Below, one piece after another: positions 33,046-44,150 of a stretch of 50,122 nt of DNA. This DNA comes from Macrocybe gigantea (taxonomy: Eukaryota; Basidiomycota; Agaricomycetes; Agaricales; Callistosporiaceae). Location of the stretch: assembly GCA_011319805.1 (NCBI GenBank), contig SJRY01000159.1, positions 1-50,122 of the forward strand, in the 5' to 3' direction. The notes under the pieces were generated by a model, which did not search any database, was not told the DNA's origin, and saw only the letters and a program-made list of their open reading frames with translations. Both the position numbers and the translations under genes were made by a program. Within the stretch, counting starts at the first letter, position 1. Each line of letters starts with the position of its first letter.

Positions 33046-33349
33046 CTGCACAATCATGCAGTTGATGAATAGCACTTCCATCCACATCAGAGTAGGCATT
33101 TGCAAGGAATAAAGGTTGTCCTGGGGTGGAGAAGCTAATAACTATCAGATCGCGACTATCTACAAGATCATGTCTGAGGGACGGCCGCAACTACCAAAGG
33201 CAGTTGTGAATATATACCATTATATGAGGGGGATCTTCATATGATGAGCAGCAAACAATACAAGTCCAGTTGGAATGACTAGGGCCTCCAATTACAGGCT
33301 TTCTATCAGTGCTGTGCACTGACCAGGCATGTTTTAATAGGTTCCAAGC
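33046..33349 (-). mobile_element. LINE fragment: endonuclease domain
   Basis: Minus-strand equivalents of NLLKHAW, PSHSNWTCIVCCSSYEDPPH and NAYSDVDGSAIHQLHDCA are readable through a few changes. It is cut on the left by LTR A (33350) and on the right abuts the 5' UTR of the LINE at 29504-33045, so the latter probably inserted here. Confidence 0.78.
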
Positions 33350-33669
33350 TGTTAGGCTAGACGAATCTCAAAAGGACTCAGGCAGACTAAGTGCGAGAGT
33401 AGCCTTGAGATGATGGCAAAAGGAATATTAAGCCTAGCACTATTGGTACATCTGGGAGTCCTTATATACATTACAGTACTCGAGTACGGACTATGGGCTG
33501 TGCAATGCTGTGGACTGCAGATGAGTAAGACTGGAAAGAGATGACTCAGAATGACTAGGGAAGTGAAATAACTTGATAGCTATGTGCTGCACAGCATGAT
33601 GGGGGAGATAAGGGATATGGAAGAGATAAGATAAGAAATTGAATGGTCCTTTGGGCGACATCTGTAACA
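33350..33669 (-). repeat. 3' LTR of second gypsy family A copy
   Basis: The minus strand runs TGTTACAGATGTCGCCC to GTCTAGCCTAACA. The internal side carries the same polypurine tract AAAGAGAGGGTGA (33670-33682) as the first copy. Confidence 0.93.
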
Positions 33670-33682
33670 TCACCCTCTCTTT

Positions 33683-34580
33683 AGATTCACATCCTTGTGA
33701 AAGACCTTGATCCAGCTAGCTATCCCCATCTGTTATTGGTCTCAATGTAGTGCATATATGCACCAAGTGTGATGGTGAGGGGGTCCATGTAGTCACTGCT
33801 ATTGAGAATCCTTGCCAGATTCTCATAGTTGTTTGGGTGGTTGGGGGTAGGTGCACAGCTGTCATCGCTGCTGTCGATGCTGATGGGGGCATTGGTGGTC
33901 ATGATGTGCGATTTTTGGTCTTCTTCCCCCTTGTCATGGTCCTTTTATCCTGGTTTGCAGTCTTCTTTAGAAAGTGGTCTGGAGCTTGCTGTGCATTCCC
34001 CAGTTCCTTCTCTTTGATCTATATGTTCTCCTCATGTCCATATCCTTTCCATTTGACCAGGAATAGCATTCTCCTTTCTTGTTTCTTCCTTTTCAGAATT
34101 TCTTCTATCTTGTACTCTTCTTCATCATTTATGATTTCAGGGGTGGTGGTGATGGTCACTCTTGTATTTTGAAATAGGGTCCTTTGTAGGGCATGAGTAG
34201 TGTTTTGTTGAATACAGAGTGTATCAGCTACCATGATGCTGGGAGTTCCAGGCGATATGCCAAGGCTTCTTGCTTTTCAATCACTTTGAACAGTCTATAT
34301 TGGAGTGCTGATAACTTCTTTGATGGTCAATTGACTGTGATATTGGTGGCTTCAAGCCATACTCCATCCCTTTTTTTGTATTCATGGGCTGGTTTTCATC
34401 TCGCATCATAATTGTCTTTGGCCTGTGTTTGTGCATACTGCAGTGTAGTATTTGCTTCTTTCCATACTTGGTCCATTCTTTTGACAAAGTTCTTTGCTGC
34501 AGGGTTGTTTCCTTCTATTGTCTGTAGTTCTCCTTTCCAGGGGTACATTCCATAGTTCAGGTAGAATGGTGTTTTCTTCA
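33683..34580 (-). pseudogene. Gypsy A chromodomain, integrase C-terminus and 3' ORF remnant
   Basis: The chromodomain is at about 34140-34019 (EEYKIEEILKRKKQERRMLF, LVKWKGYGHEENI). The integrase end lies upstream to about 34580 ([20 protein letters not shown]). Downstream at 33902-33720 is the extra ORF (MTTNAPISIDSSDD, YENLARILNSSDYMDPLTIT), which then jumps to ETNNRWG, lacking about 230 bp present at 2930-3160 of the first copy. Confidence 0.85.
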
Positions 34581-35715
34581 TTCCCTAGTGTGTTTTGTCA
34601 TTATATTGGTACTCTGTGATCACTATCCATTCTGCCCAATCATCCTGTAGGTTGTTTGTGAAGCTTCTGAGGAAGGCTTCTGTCTCTTGATAGGATCACT
34701 CTGCCTGTCCATCTGTCTGTGGATGGTAGGCTGTTGATAGGTTTTGCTTTGTTCTGAGTAGTTTTAGAAGTGCTATCATGAATCGTGCTGTGAATTGGAG
34801 TCCTCAGTCACTGATGATCTTTTGTGGGATTCCGTGAAGTCACTACACATTGTCTTGGTATAGTCATATGAGACCTTCTGCTGTGAGTTCAGTGTTTGTA
34901 GGGATTAGGTGTATCATCTTGGTCAGGTGGTCTGTGACTGCGGTGATGGCATTAAAGCCATTCGAGCTGGGTAGCAGCTGCTACACAAAACCAAATCTGC
35001 ATGCAGGTCACTCTAACTCAGAAGTGAGAGGCAGGGAGAAGTATGCTAGTATTTAGCCAGCTCGAAGCTGAGTTCTACTATACATGATTTAGCTATTTAT
35101 ACATTATGACTCCCAAGCACAAACTATGACTATGCTATCCTCATGTTATGCACTGCCCTCTATCCTAGGTTGACTGAATAAGAATCTGACTGCACTCCTC
35201 GTGTTGTCCTGTAGATACTATGCAATAACCCTGTACCCTAGTCAGTACTGATGTATCATGCTTTGTGTCATGTGTTCATCATGTGGTTTTTGAGTCACAT
35301 GCCCATTGTCAAGATAACGATAAGTCTTGAAATCGTAACAGCAGCCCTATGAGATCTACTCCAATATCTTCCTATGGCTGCTGTAGGACCTTGTGCAGGT
35401 GTAATGGTGCATGTTTTTTTGTCAGATGATTTTATTTTGCTAACATGTTTCGCATCCATTGACATACTTCTTGATGTCTGTTAACATTGATGGCCACCAG
35501 TAGGTGCAGTTTATGAGCTTATGCATGCGGTATTGTCCTGGGTGCCCTCTGATGGGTGTATTATGGTATTTGAACATGATGTCTTCCTTCAGTTTGTTGT
35601 CTGGGGAACATAGATTTTTCCTCCTGCATATATGATGTGGTCTTCTTCTGTGAACCAGTGCAGTTTTTTCTTTGGTCCTATTGTTATAATTGTCTCCCTT
35701 TGTGCATATTGTCAA
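34581..35715 (-). pseudogene. Gypsy A integrase core and zinc domain, split by solo LTR B
   Basis: The zinc HHCC block is at 35590-35440 (MFKYHNTPIRGHPGQYRMHK, then YVNGCETC). The core follows on the other side of the LTR: GFNAITAVTDHLTKM near 34960-34920 and KIISD at 34830-34810. Stops and indels are frequent. It corresponds to 1477-2130 of the first copy. Confidence 0.85.
34979..35340 (-). repeat. Solo LTR B with perfect 5-bp target duplication
   Basis: Minus strand TGTTACGATTTCAAGAC to TTTTGTGTAGCA, flanked by GCAGC (34974-34978 and 35341-35345). It interrupts gypsy A integrase between GVDLIG- and PSSNGF-equivalent codons. So family B was active after this family A copy inserted. Confidence 0.95.
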
Positions 35716-37240
35716 ATTTGTTCTATCCTTGGGGAGTCGATCATCATAATCCCTCTTGTTTGTATTGCCTCATTATTTTCTACTTCCTCTTTTCATGGGT
35801 GTTCATCCTCGAACATCATAAATTCGAAATCTCATTCATTATTCTCTTCCAGATGTTGGATGAATGCTGCCTCTTTGATCATTTGTATATCGTCCTTCTC
35901 AGCTAGGTTTTCTTCATATCCTGCCATCTATGACAGGACATCTGCTTTTCCATTGGCCTTTCCTGGTACATGTCATAGTTTATAGTTATATGCTTGTAAT
36001 TTTAGGTACCAGCAGATCTGTCTCGAGTTGAGTTATTGCAGTTTCCAGAAATATGATAGGTTTTTGTGATCCATTAATATCTCAAACTTCTCTCGAGCTT
36101 CTAGGAGGTATTGTCTCCATGTCTTCAGTGTGACCATTATTGCAAGAAGCTCCTTATCATAGATTTCATAGTTCTGCTCTGCTAGAGTCATGCATCTAGA
36201 AATGAAGGCAATCAGGTGCCATAGTCCTTTCTGTTGTTGTAATAGTACCGCTCCAATGGCATATCCTGAGGTGTCTGTTTCAACTCAGAATTTTCCTTCT
36301 GTTTGTAGTAGTGCTAGGATGGGTGCCAAGGTTATATGTTGAATCAGCTCTTTGAAAGGGTTTTATTGCTTGTTTGTCCACTGGAATGTTTTGTTTCCAG
36401 TCAGCTCCATTAGAGGTTTCATGACTTTTGCATATCCCTTGATGAATCATTGGTAAAAGTTCATAAATCCTAAGAACTTTTATAGTTCTTTCTTCATTTT
36501 TGGAGTTGGCCAGGATTGTACAGCTGCAATCTTCTCCGGTTCTATCTCTACCTTCCCTTCTCCTATAATATATCCTCGTACTGGGACTTTTGATGATTCT
36601 CAGATACATTTTGGCCCTTTGGTGAATAGGTCATTCTTATTTAGTATCTCCATGACTTCTATAGTATTGTTTTGAAGTTCCTCTCATATTCATCTAATGA
36701 TTATAATGTCATCCATATAGATTATGCACACTCTTCTTTGTATTTGGTCTTGGAAGAGGCTTGCCATCATTCAGCTGAATGTGCCTGGTGCATTGCACTA
36801 TCCAAAGTACATGACTGTTGGTTCGAAGAGTCCTCTTGCTGTTAGAAAGGCTGCCTTCCATTTGTCCCCTTTCTGGATGCACACATTATTGTATCCCTAG
36901 AAAATGTTGATCTTGCTAAAGTATTTTGCTCCTTGTAGTACATCAAGGAGTTCACTGATATATGGTAATGGGAACTTGTCTTTAACTATATATTTATTTA
37001 TCTCCCAGTAGTCTTGGATGAGTCATTTGCTTCCATCCTTCTTGGTGTGAAAGAAATAGGGTGCTGCATATGGTGATTTCAATGAGTGTATCTTTCCTGT
37101 TCTTAGCCCTTCTTCAACAAAGGCATCTAGTTCCTCTAGTTCCTTCTGTGTCATTGGGTAGACCTTGCTCAGTATCATTTTGGGTGCATCTTTTATTAAG
37201 TTTATCTCATGGTCCTACTCTTTGTGGTCTGGTAAACAAT
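35716..37240 (-). pseudogene. Gypsy A RNase H and reverse transcriptase
   Basis: RNase H blocks are visible from about 36280 to 35930 (DTSGYAIGAVLLQQQKGLWH, NYEIYDKELLAIMVTL, HVPGKANGKADVLS). RT is at about 37100-36480 with the YMDD box at about 36718-36707 (CIIYMDDIIII), LFEPTVMYF near 36825 and HTKKDGSK near 37055. Frames change repeatedly. Confidence 0.85.
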
Positions 37241-37960
37241 TGAAGCTTTTCTCCTTGAAGAGGTGTTTGAATCTGGTCAGATATGGGGGTATCTGAGTTT
37301 CTGTCTTGTTGCTGGCTGTGGTTTTCACTGGTTCTGCCACCTTCTGTATCTTGATTGTCTAGTGGTTTATTTTGCACATTTTAGGGCATCTGTCAAAAAC
37401 AACTTCTCCTGTCCTCCATTTGATTGTTGGGTTGTGGTAGACAAGCCAGTCATGTCCTAGTAGCATATCAGTTTTTCCAATGTTGAGTACAATGGCTTCC
37501 ATGTGCTTCTTATGTCCTTTAATGTCAATGTGGACCTCCGCTACTTGGTCTGCTATTTTCTGGTAGTTGGGTGATCCATCTGCATTTATGATTGGAATCT
37601 TCTTGATTTGTCGTGTCTTCAGCCCTGTTTTTGCTACTATTGCAGTGTTGATGCAGGTCCTGTCTGCTCTGCTATCGACTTCTGGTATTATTGTTGCTAT
37701 TCCTTTTCGTGTTTGTATCCTGGCTGGTACTGCAAGTTCTTTCCTTTTTGGTGGTTTGTCACCTCAGATGGTTTTTCTTGGTGCTTCAGATCGCTTTGCG
37801 GGAATAGTGTATTTCAGAGTATGGAATGATCTACATCCAGTATTGAAGCAAGTCTGTTTCAGTTGTATGGGTCATGATTTAGCACCTCCTGGTTGGACCT
37901 TTTGACAAAACCCTCTTTGTCAGAGCTTTCTTCATCCTTGTCTTCTTTATCCTCTCCTCC
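37241..37960 (-). pseudogene. Gypsy A aspartic protease region
   Basis: Minus-strand reading gives EVDSRADRTCINTAIV near 37685-37640, where DSRA stands for the usual DSGA active site, then VAEVHIDIKGHKKHMEAIVL and DMLLGHDWLVYHNPTIKW near 37470-37420, the typical LLGxDWLxxHNPxIxW end of the retropepsin fold. The active-site glycine appears replaced by arginine, a G-to-A type transition. Confidence 0.8.
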
Positions 37961-39680
37961 TTCTTCTTTCACTTCTCTGACTTGGGATTTTCCTTTCTTC
38001 TTCTTCTTGCAGTTCTGTGCATAGTGTCCCTTCAAGCCACAGTTGAAACATGTGATGTTTGCTGCTCCCTTTCATGGTTCCAGGCAGTTTCATAAGAGAT
38101 GCCCTGGCTTGTTGCAATTGAAGCAGTTGTTGCTTTGTACTTTGTCGACTTCTATGGCCTGTCCTGCTCCTTAGCTCAGGTTTCCAGACTTGTGCTGATT
38201 GCTTGTGAATTCTCCTCTCATCATGTTCCTGTGTTCATCAATGTTTCATCCAATTGCTTAAACTGTCTTGATATATTTGTATGGCTTCTGCTGTCCTTCA
38301 GTTTAAGCTCTTTGCAAGTAGGAAACAAGGGGCTGTTCCTGTCATTCCTGCTTTTTCTGTGAGGTCTATGAATTCATCTAGAAATTCATCGATGGGTCAG
38401 TTTCCCTATCTGATGTTGAATAGTTTGCTTCCTGCTTGTGACAGTGACATGACATTGCTGAATCATATCTCTATCTCAGTTATGAAGTCAGCCTATGTGC
38501 TTTGGTTGGTAGTGGTGTCAATCTTCTTTGACGCCCAGTGGGCTCCTGGTCTATCGGTCATTCTGGACAGGACTGCCCCAATCTTCTATGTATCTATAAG
38601 GTCTCCATGTGCAGTTATGTAGAATTTCATCTTCCTCCACCAAATGTTGAAGGATGTTCAATCTCCTATGAAGGATTTCAGATCAGCGATGATTCCCTTA
38701 TATTCTGTTGTCATCCTTTGGGGAGTCTCTTCATTGTTATCTTGGTCTTGGTTCTCCTGTTCCTAGATTTGTTGCTCTTGGGTCTGTTGCACTTGTACTT
38801 GGACTTGCTATTCTTGTAGCTGTTTCTGTTTTCGTTCCTTTCTCTGTTCTTTCCAGTAGTCTAGGTCGACTCCTGCAATTCTACAAGCTTGTTCAAAATC
38901 AGCCCACTCTGTGGCAGTCAGTCTGTTTGTCTTTGGTAATCCTTTTTGCTCTCTCTACTGATAGTATTCATCCCAGTTGCTGTTGCTTACTTTTACCACA
39001 GTGGTGCAATTCTCTTCTTATGCAGTGCTTCAGCGGATTGGTCCTCTGAAGGGGTTTTGTGGTTTTGTTCCTATGTGTCCTTGACTTTGGTGTCATTCTC
39101 ATTGGTTCTGTCATATGCTCTGTGCATCGTGCCCTCTCTGTATCAGTATGTCTTCCTTCTGTGTTCAGCAATTATAGTTCTCAATCTGTTGTTGCCTGAA
39201 GTTTTGGGCCTGTTTTCATTCTTCTCTCATTTTCTTGCAGATAGGTTCGTCCTCTTCTTTGGCAAGAAGATTCTGGTCTGACTACAGCTCTTCTAGGCTT
39301 ATCCCATATTCTTCTTCTAGAAAAAGTTCTGCAATGAGTTGTGCTGCTCCTTGGCTAAGGATCTCAGCAGGTTCATCTGTGGTGGTAAAGGCAAACTCTT
39401 TCAGAAATGCCTGTTCTTTATCATCGCTACTTGGTGTAGGTGTACGCTCTCTCTTTCATTTGTTTGGATTGCTAGTATCTCTGTGGGTGGCGTGGACTGT
39501 CTCTATGAATGGCATGGACTGCAATGTCTGGTCTACTTCTCTAAGCCAAGTGCTCTCATTGCTCGTGCTAGTGCTTGCTGGTTTGGCGACTACTTGTCAT
39601 CAAATGTTGATCAAGTCTTTGATAAAGCATGATGTGGTGTGTGTGTGAGTCTGAGCAAGTCTCAACAAGGCTTAATATCT
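37961..39680 (-). pseudogene. Gypsy A Gag with two CCHC zinc knuckles
   Basis: Near 38125-37995 the minus strand reads CFNCNKPGHLL-stop-NC and CFNCGLKGHYAQNC followed by a Lys-rich tail (KKKKKGKS). The region upstream to about 39650 is decayed Gag with no continuous frame. Two tandem zinc knuckles before the protease is the standard Gag-Pol order. Confidence 0.8.
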
Positions 39681-39772
39681 TGTTAGGCTAGATGAATCTC
39701 AGAAGGACTCAGGCAAACTAAGTGTGAGAGTGGTCTTGAGACAATGGCAAAAGGAATATTAAGCCTAGCACT
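39681..39772 (-). repeat. 5' LTR A remnant (R-U5 end only)
   Basis: Matches the last ~92 bp of LTR A, ending TCTAGCCTAACA on the minus strand next to the gag leader. The promoter-bearing part is missing, replaced at 39773 by a different gypsy element, so this provirus has lost its own promoter. Confidence 0.88.
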
Positions 39773-41740
39773 GGCCTCTTTCCAGGAATAGTGCCTCAGG
39801 GTTCTCATGATAAAATTTTGCAACCACATCTGGCACATCTTTGGCAACATTCTCTGCAGGTTCCTATATAGTGTTTTTCATAGGATACCCTTTCCACTGT
39901 ACTCTGTATTGTAGTTTTCCTCAGTTCTATCAAGAATTCACTATAGCTTCTATTTTATACTGCTCCTCTCCTTCTATAATGATGAAAGGAGGTCATTTGA
40001 GAATTGTTACCACTTTTTGTTGTGGGAATGCCGGTGCCATATACAGGGTGAGTTCAGACTTGTTTCAGATGGGATGGATCTTCCAATGTTCCGGTAGTTC
40101 AAGTTTATATGCCGATTCTCCTATTCACCATTTGACCTTGAAAGGACTGGAACTGCTTATCATTAAGCTTATCAGTCAGCTGATCAGTCATAATATTAGT
40201 TGTTAGTTCCTTCTAGCCAGACTTGGTCACCCTTGCAATATTCTTGGGTGGGTTTCTGTTTTCAGTCATAAGTCCATTTCATGGTCTCTGCTGCTTTCAG
40301 GAGGGAGGTCTCAGCTTTGGTCCAGATCTCCTTCATCATGTCAGTGAACTTCTCTGTGGTCTGTGACTTAGTATCACACTTCAGAGGTTCCTTTCCAGTG
40401 TATGGGTATCGCCCGTGGTTTAAGTAGAATGGGGAATACCTTGTTGCCAAATGAATCTGATTGTTGTAGGAGAACTTAGCTATCAGTAGCCAGTCTGCCC
40501 AGTCTGTTTGCTGATGATTTATAAAGAGTTTTAGATATTGCTTGAGTTCCCAATTAACTCTTTCTGTTTGTCCATCAGTTTGTGGATGGTATGGCATCAA
40601 AGGGGCTCCTTTGATTTCCAAAAGTATATAGAGGTCTGTCATAAAATTTGAGATGAACTGTCATCCTCTGTCACTAATAACCTTTTTGGGGAGTCCATAA
40701 TTCAGAAATATGGTATCATGTAGTTTATGAGTAATTCCTTCTGCCATAATTTCCATATTGACTAGTATAAATTTGGCTTCTTTTATGAACTGATCTACCA
40801 TTACTATAACACCATCAAACTCTGGAGATTTGGGGAGGGGTCCTGATATGATCTCCCATAGTTCTTTTGGTACTTCATTCAGGTGTAATGGAGCATGCTT
40901 CCGATCTCTGATGATCTTCATCCACTGGCATTTGTCACATTCTTTGATATATGCCTTGATGTCATTCATCATCTTGGGCCAACAGAAGTTATGTGTGATT
41001 AACTCATGCATTTTTGTCTGTCCTGGGTATCCTGAGATCTGATCAGAGTGGTGAATCTCGATGATCCATTCCCTTATCTTTTGGCTTTTAGGGATGTAGT
41101 ACCATTTCAGCCATGTGACAATCCAGTCATTTTCCTCCCAGCCATGTTTGCCTTCATCAAGACATTTTTGAACCTCAGGCTCTCTTTGTTTCCAAGCCCA
41201 CTTTATCTGATCCAAAATGTCCTGGAATTCTGGTGTTGGCATGATTTTTGCTATAAAAATTTGATAAAAAATCTCTGGTTTTAGGAGTATGATATTTTTG
41301 TTATCATTCTCCCCCTTCTTATGGTCTGATCATCTCGACAGACTGTCTGCCTTCATTATTGATTTCCCAGGTTTGTGCTCTAGAATGAAGTCATAGTCCT
41401 GGAGTTCCAAAATCCAGCAAGCTTACTAGCAATTCAGTTTCTGAGGCTTTCAGAAGTATTCGAGATTTTTGTAATCTGTCCAAATCTCAAATTTTTATTT
41501 AGCACTGCAAAGATATTGGCACCATTCCTTGAATCCTGTCATAATCATGAGCATTTCTTTGTCATAGATCTCATAGTTCTGTTCTGTCAGGTTCAATAAC
41601 TTTGATATGAAAGCCACCAGTCTCCAAGTACTATTGGATTGTTCCTGAGAAAGGACACCTTCTATTGTATAATTCAAAGCATTGACTTCCATTCAGAATT
41701 TTCCATTGTCTTGGGGCATCACAATAATTGGTGCTGTATA
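39773..41740 (-). mobile_element. Third gypsy type (family F): RNase H, integrase and chromodomain
   Basis: Distinct in sequence from families A and B. RNase H end at 41692-41495 (MEVNALNYTIEGVLSQEQSN, NYEIYDKEMLMIMTGF). Integrase zinc domain near 41145-40925 (IHHSDQISGYPGQTKMHELI, ECDKCQ). Core with GPLPKSPEFDGVIVMVDQF, LPKKVISDRG at the end of the 41242-40661 open stretch, and TDGQTERVNWELKQYLKLF at about 40585-40530. Degraded chromodomain at 39985-39780 (EGEEQYKIEAIVNS, LQYRVQWKGYP, EPAENV). It is cut on the right by LTR A sequence (41741). Confidence 0.9.
40262..41242 (-). pseudogene. Family F gypsy integrase
   Basis: Two open blocks, 41242-40661 and 40642-40262, together cover the zinc domain and the DDE core. 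The catalytic residues are recognisable as D in the PEFDGVIVMVDQ block, D in VISDRG and E in TDGQTERVNWEL. The break between blocks is a short gap around 40650. It is the best preserved integrase in the window. Confidence 0.85.
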
Positions 41741-41969
41741 TGTTATGGATGTCACCCAAAGGACCATTCAATTTCTTATCTTATCTTTCCCATATCCCTT
41801 ATCATCCCCATCATGCTGCGCAGTGTGCAGCCATCGAGTCATTTCACTTCCCTAGTCATTCTGAGTCATCTCCTTCCAGTCTTACTCATCCACAGTCCAC
41901 AGCATTGTGCAGCCCATAGTCCATGCTCGAGTACTGTAATGTATATAAGGACTCCCAGATGTACCAGTA
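41741..41969 (+). repeat. Partial LTR A (U3 side)
   Basis: Starts TGTTATGGATGTCACCC and matches LTR A up to CCCAGATGTACCAGTA, including the TATA-like GTATATAAGG at 41941. The R-U5 end is missing and family B sequence follows, so this is a broken junction rather than an intact solo LTR. Confidence 0.88.
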
Positions 41970-42301
41970 ATGTCAGCTGCCACTGTGATCACTATCAAAG
42001 AAGGTTGTACACACCTGCCTCCATCAATTCCAAATACCAAAGGTCCTCTTCAACCATACAGCTAATGAAGTCTGGGTCTATCCTCAGAATCAGCAGTTGA
42101 AGACAGTACTGAAGAAGCAAATGCTTACTAGCTGGATGGCAGACCTGAAAGAAGTTGAAGATCGACTTGATGTAGCATGGCAAGCATGACAGAAGCAATG
42201 AGAGGAGGCAGTCATAGAGAAGAACAAGAGCAAGAAGAACTAAGAGGATAATAATAAAGAAGAACATGATCGCGAGGACATGATTCTTAAGAAGGAGGTA
42301 A
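41970..42301 (+). mobile_element. Gypsy family B 3' end of internal region
   Basis: A decayed coding tail (LFNHTANEVWVYPQNQQ, MADLKEVEDRLDVAWQA) rich in Lys and Glu leads to a purine-rich AAGAAGGAGG (42290-42299), a plausible polypurine tract, immediately before LTR B. No domain is recognised. Confidence 0.65.
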
Positions 42302-42689
42302 TATTATAATTTCAAGGCCAATCATTATCTTGATGATGAACACATGATACACCAATCACATGATGAACACATGCTCAAGACATGACTCGAGACTCCAAAA
42401 TAACCCTATAATAATGACACATCAGCATTCACTAGGATATAGGGTTACAGCATAGCACCTGAAGGATATCGTGAGGAGCACAGTCGATCCTGACTCATAT
42501 GACTTAGGGTTAAGGGTTTTTATAGCATGAGAATAATGTGTAGTATAAAACATAGTAATATATAAGTATATAGAATCTGTATGGTAAAACCCAGCTTCGA
42601 GCTGGCTAATAACTAGCATTCTCTTCCCTGCCTCTTACTCTCTTTTGATCATTAGAGTGACCTGTGTACAGATATAGTTTTGCATAGCA
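42302..42689 (+). repeat. 3' LTR B (388 bp)
   Basis: Starts TATTATAATTTCAAGG (TGTTACGATTTC in the better copies, changed by three transitions) and ends TTTTGCATAGCA. Shares CAGCTTCGAGCTGGCTAATA with the other LTR B copies. Confidence 0.85.
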
Positions 42690-42881
42690 ACAAGCATGGG
42701 CTATATTGGTGCAGGTATAGGCACAAGAGACCAGGACAAGTGTACCCTCTATATCTATTTCTTCAGTTCAGTTTCTTTCAGACTCATCATATTTATCATA
42801 GATACTATTATATATATACAAGCAGACTGCCAGCAAGCACTACTATATAAATTGTTGATTTAAAAAAAAAAAAAAAAAAAA
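42690..42881 (+). mobile_element. Severely 5'-truncated LINE: 3' tail only
   Basis: Matches the last ~185 bp of the LINE 3' UTR (GCATGGGCTATATTGGTG, ACAAGCAGACTGCC, AATTGTTGATTT) with a ~20-bp poly-A ending at about 42881. No coding sequence. Confidence 0.85.
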
Positions 42882-44150
42882 ACACCTACTATTCACCAGA
42901 ATGATAACCTGCCTCATATACCCCCCTGTTAGACACAGAGTACCAATCCCACCACCTCTATCCAAAACTCTGCCTATTGCTATCAGAAAACTAGTCAGAA
43001 ATGTCAAACCATCTGGTAACTGGTGAGTCATTAGACCTACTCCTTCACCAGTTCAAGATGATTCTGATCCTAATTCTAATGAATAGGCTGGTTTTGTAAA
43101 TGTTCAATTTGCTGGTCTAACTGAAGGTGCAAATCCAAGCACTTACAAGCAAGCTATGCAATGTTTGGATGCTCACAAGTAGCAGGAAGCATGTAATGAA
43201 GAGATTATATCACTTATAGGACATGGAATATAGAAGATTGTGGACTTGCCTCTAAGAAAGAAGGCTATTAGTTGTGGAAGGGTTTTCAAGGTCAAACACA
43301 ATGCAGATAGCTTGATTGAGTGCTACAAAGCTCAATGTATTGCTAAAGGTTCTAGTCAGAGACCTGGCATTGACTATACCAATGTTATAAATTTGAAACC
43401 AATCATTATTATAACAATGAACATGTGACCAATACCAGTCACATGATGAATATACACATGAGACATGACATAAGGAAACTACAAGAAGGTCATATGATGA
43501 GGACACATCAGCACCAAGGAATATTACTCATTGCTTGCTGGATATCATGAGGCATTCAGTCAGCTACAACTTTTATTTCTAGTAGCAATAAACTCTCATG
43601 GCATAAGAATAATGCATGACAAAGTAGCATAGCCCTATATAAGTAGATAGAACTTGTATGGTAGAATCCAGCTTTGAGCTGGCTAATAACTAGCATTCTT
43701 CTCCCTGCTTCTCACAATGGTCTGTGAGACTTGAGTGACCTGCACACAGACTTGGTTTTGTATAGCAACTGAAGTCTTTGCTCCTACATTTTGCCCTACT
43801 ACCTTGAGGCTTATCCTAGCCATGGCTGGTATTGAGGATGTGGAACTCTATTCTGTGGATATCACCTCTGCCTTTTCTAATGGCAATTTGAAAGAGGAGA
43901 TTTATATGGTTCAACCAGAAGGGTTTCACTAAGATGGTCCAAACTAAGTCTGCAAACTTTACAAGTCACTTTATAGTCTTAAACAGTCTGCCAGATAGTA
44001 GAACAACAAGCTATACTCCATTTTATTGTCTATAGGATTCAAACAACTCGAATCTGACTGCTCTATCTACTTCTATATCAAGGCTAGGCACTTCAAGATC
44101 AAGGACTTGGAATCAAGCACTTTCTTATTAGGTGTGGAGATTATGATTGA
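42882..44150 (+). pseudogene. Ty1/copia fragment: integrase end to RT, with nested solo LTR B
   Basis: Reads RRSTRVPIPPPLSKTL near 42935, a standard copia pre-RT motif, then ANPSTYKQAMQCLDAHK, VDLPLRKKAISCGRVFKVKH and GSSQRPGIDYT up to the LTR. It resumes TEVFAPTFCPTTLRLILAMA, SVDITSAFSNGNLKEEIYMV and VCKLYKSLYSLKQSAR, then jumps to HFKIKDLESSTFLLGVEIMI near 44090-44145. Several stops are present. It is a different, older copy from the one at 3531. Confidence 0.9.
43383..43767 (+). repeat. Solo LTR B inside copia RT
   Basis: TGTTATAAATTTGAAACC to GTTTTGTATAGCA, inserted in the DYTEVFAP codons. Flanks ACCAA (43378-43382) and ACTGA (43768-43772) are consistent with a 5-bp duplication that has since gained two transitions. 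Confidence 0.85.

Larger units (their letters stand above)
33670..39680 (-). mobile_element. Gypsy family A internal region, gag to chromodomain
   Basis: About 6.0 kb between a complete 3' LTR and a partial 5' LTR (5.65 kb without the nested solo LTR B). Right to left: gag with two zinc knuckles, aspartic protease, RT, RNase H, integrase, chromodomain and the extra 3' ORF. It aligns with the element at 1-3530 over its 3' half but is much poorer in CpG and full of TpG/CpA. No long frame survives. Long plus-strand open stretches at 37000-39650 are antisense artefacts of this region. Confidence 0.92.

Noticed and set aside
37061..39648. Long plus-strand open stretches, some with hydrophobic membrane-like runs
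   Set aside because: They are antisense to the degraded gypsy Gag/protease, which has zinc knuckles and LLGxDW on the minus strand; the hydrophobicity comes from reading Lys/Glu-rich coding DNA backwards.
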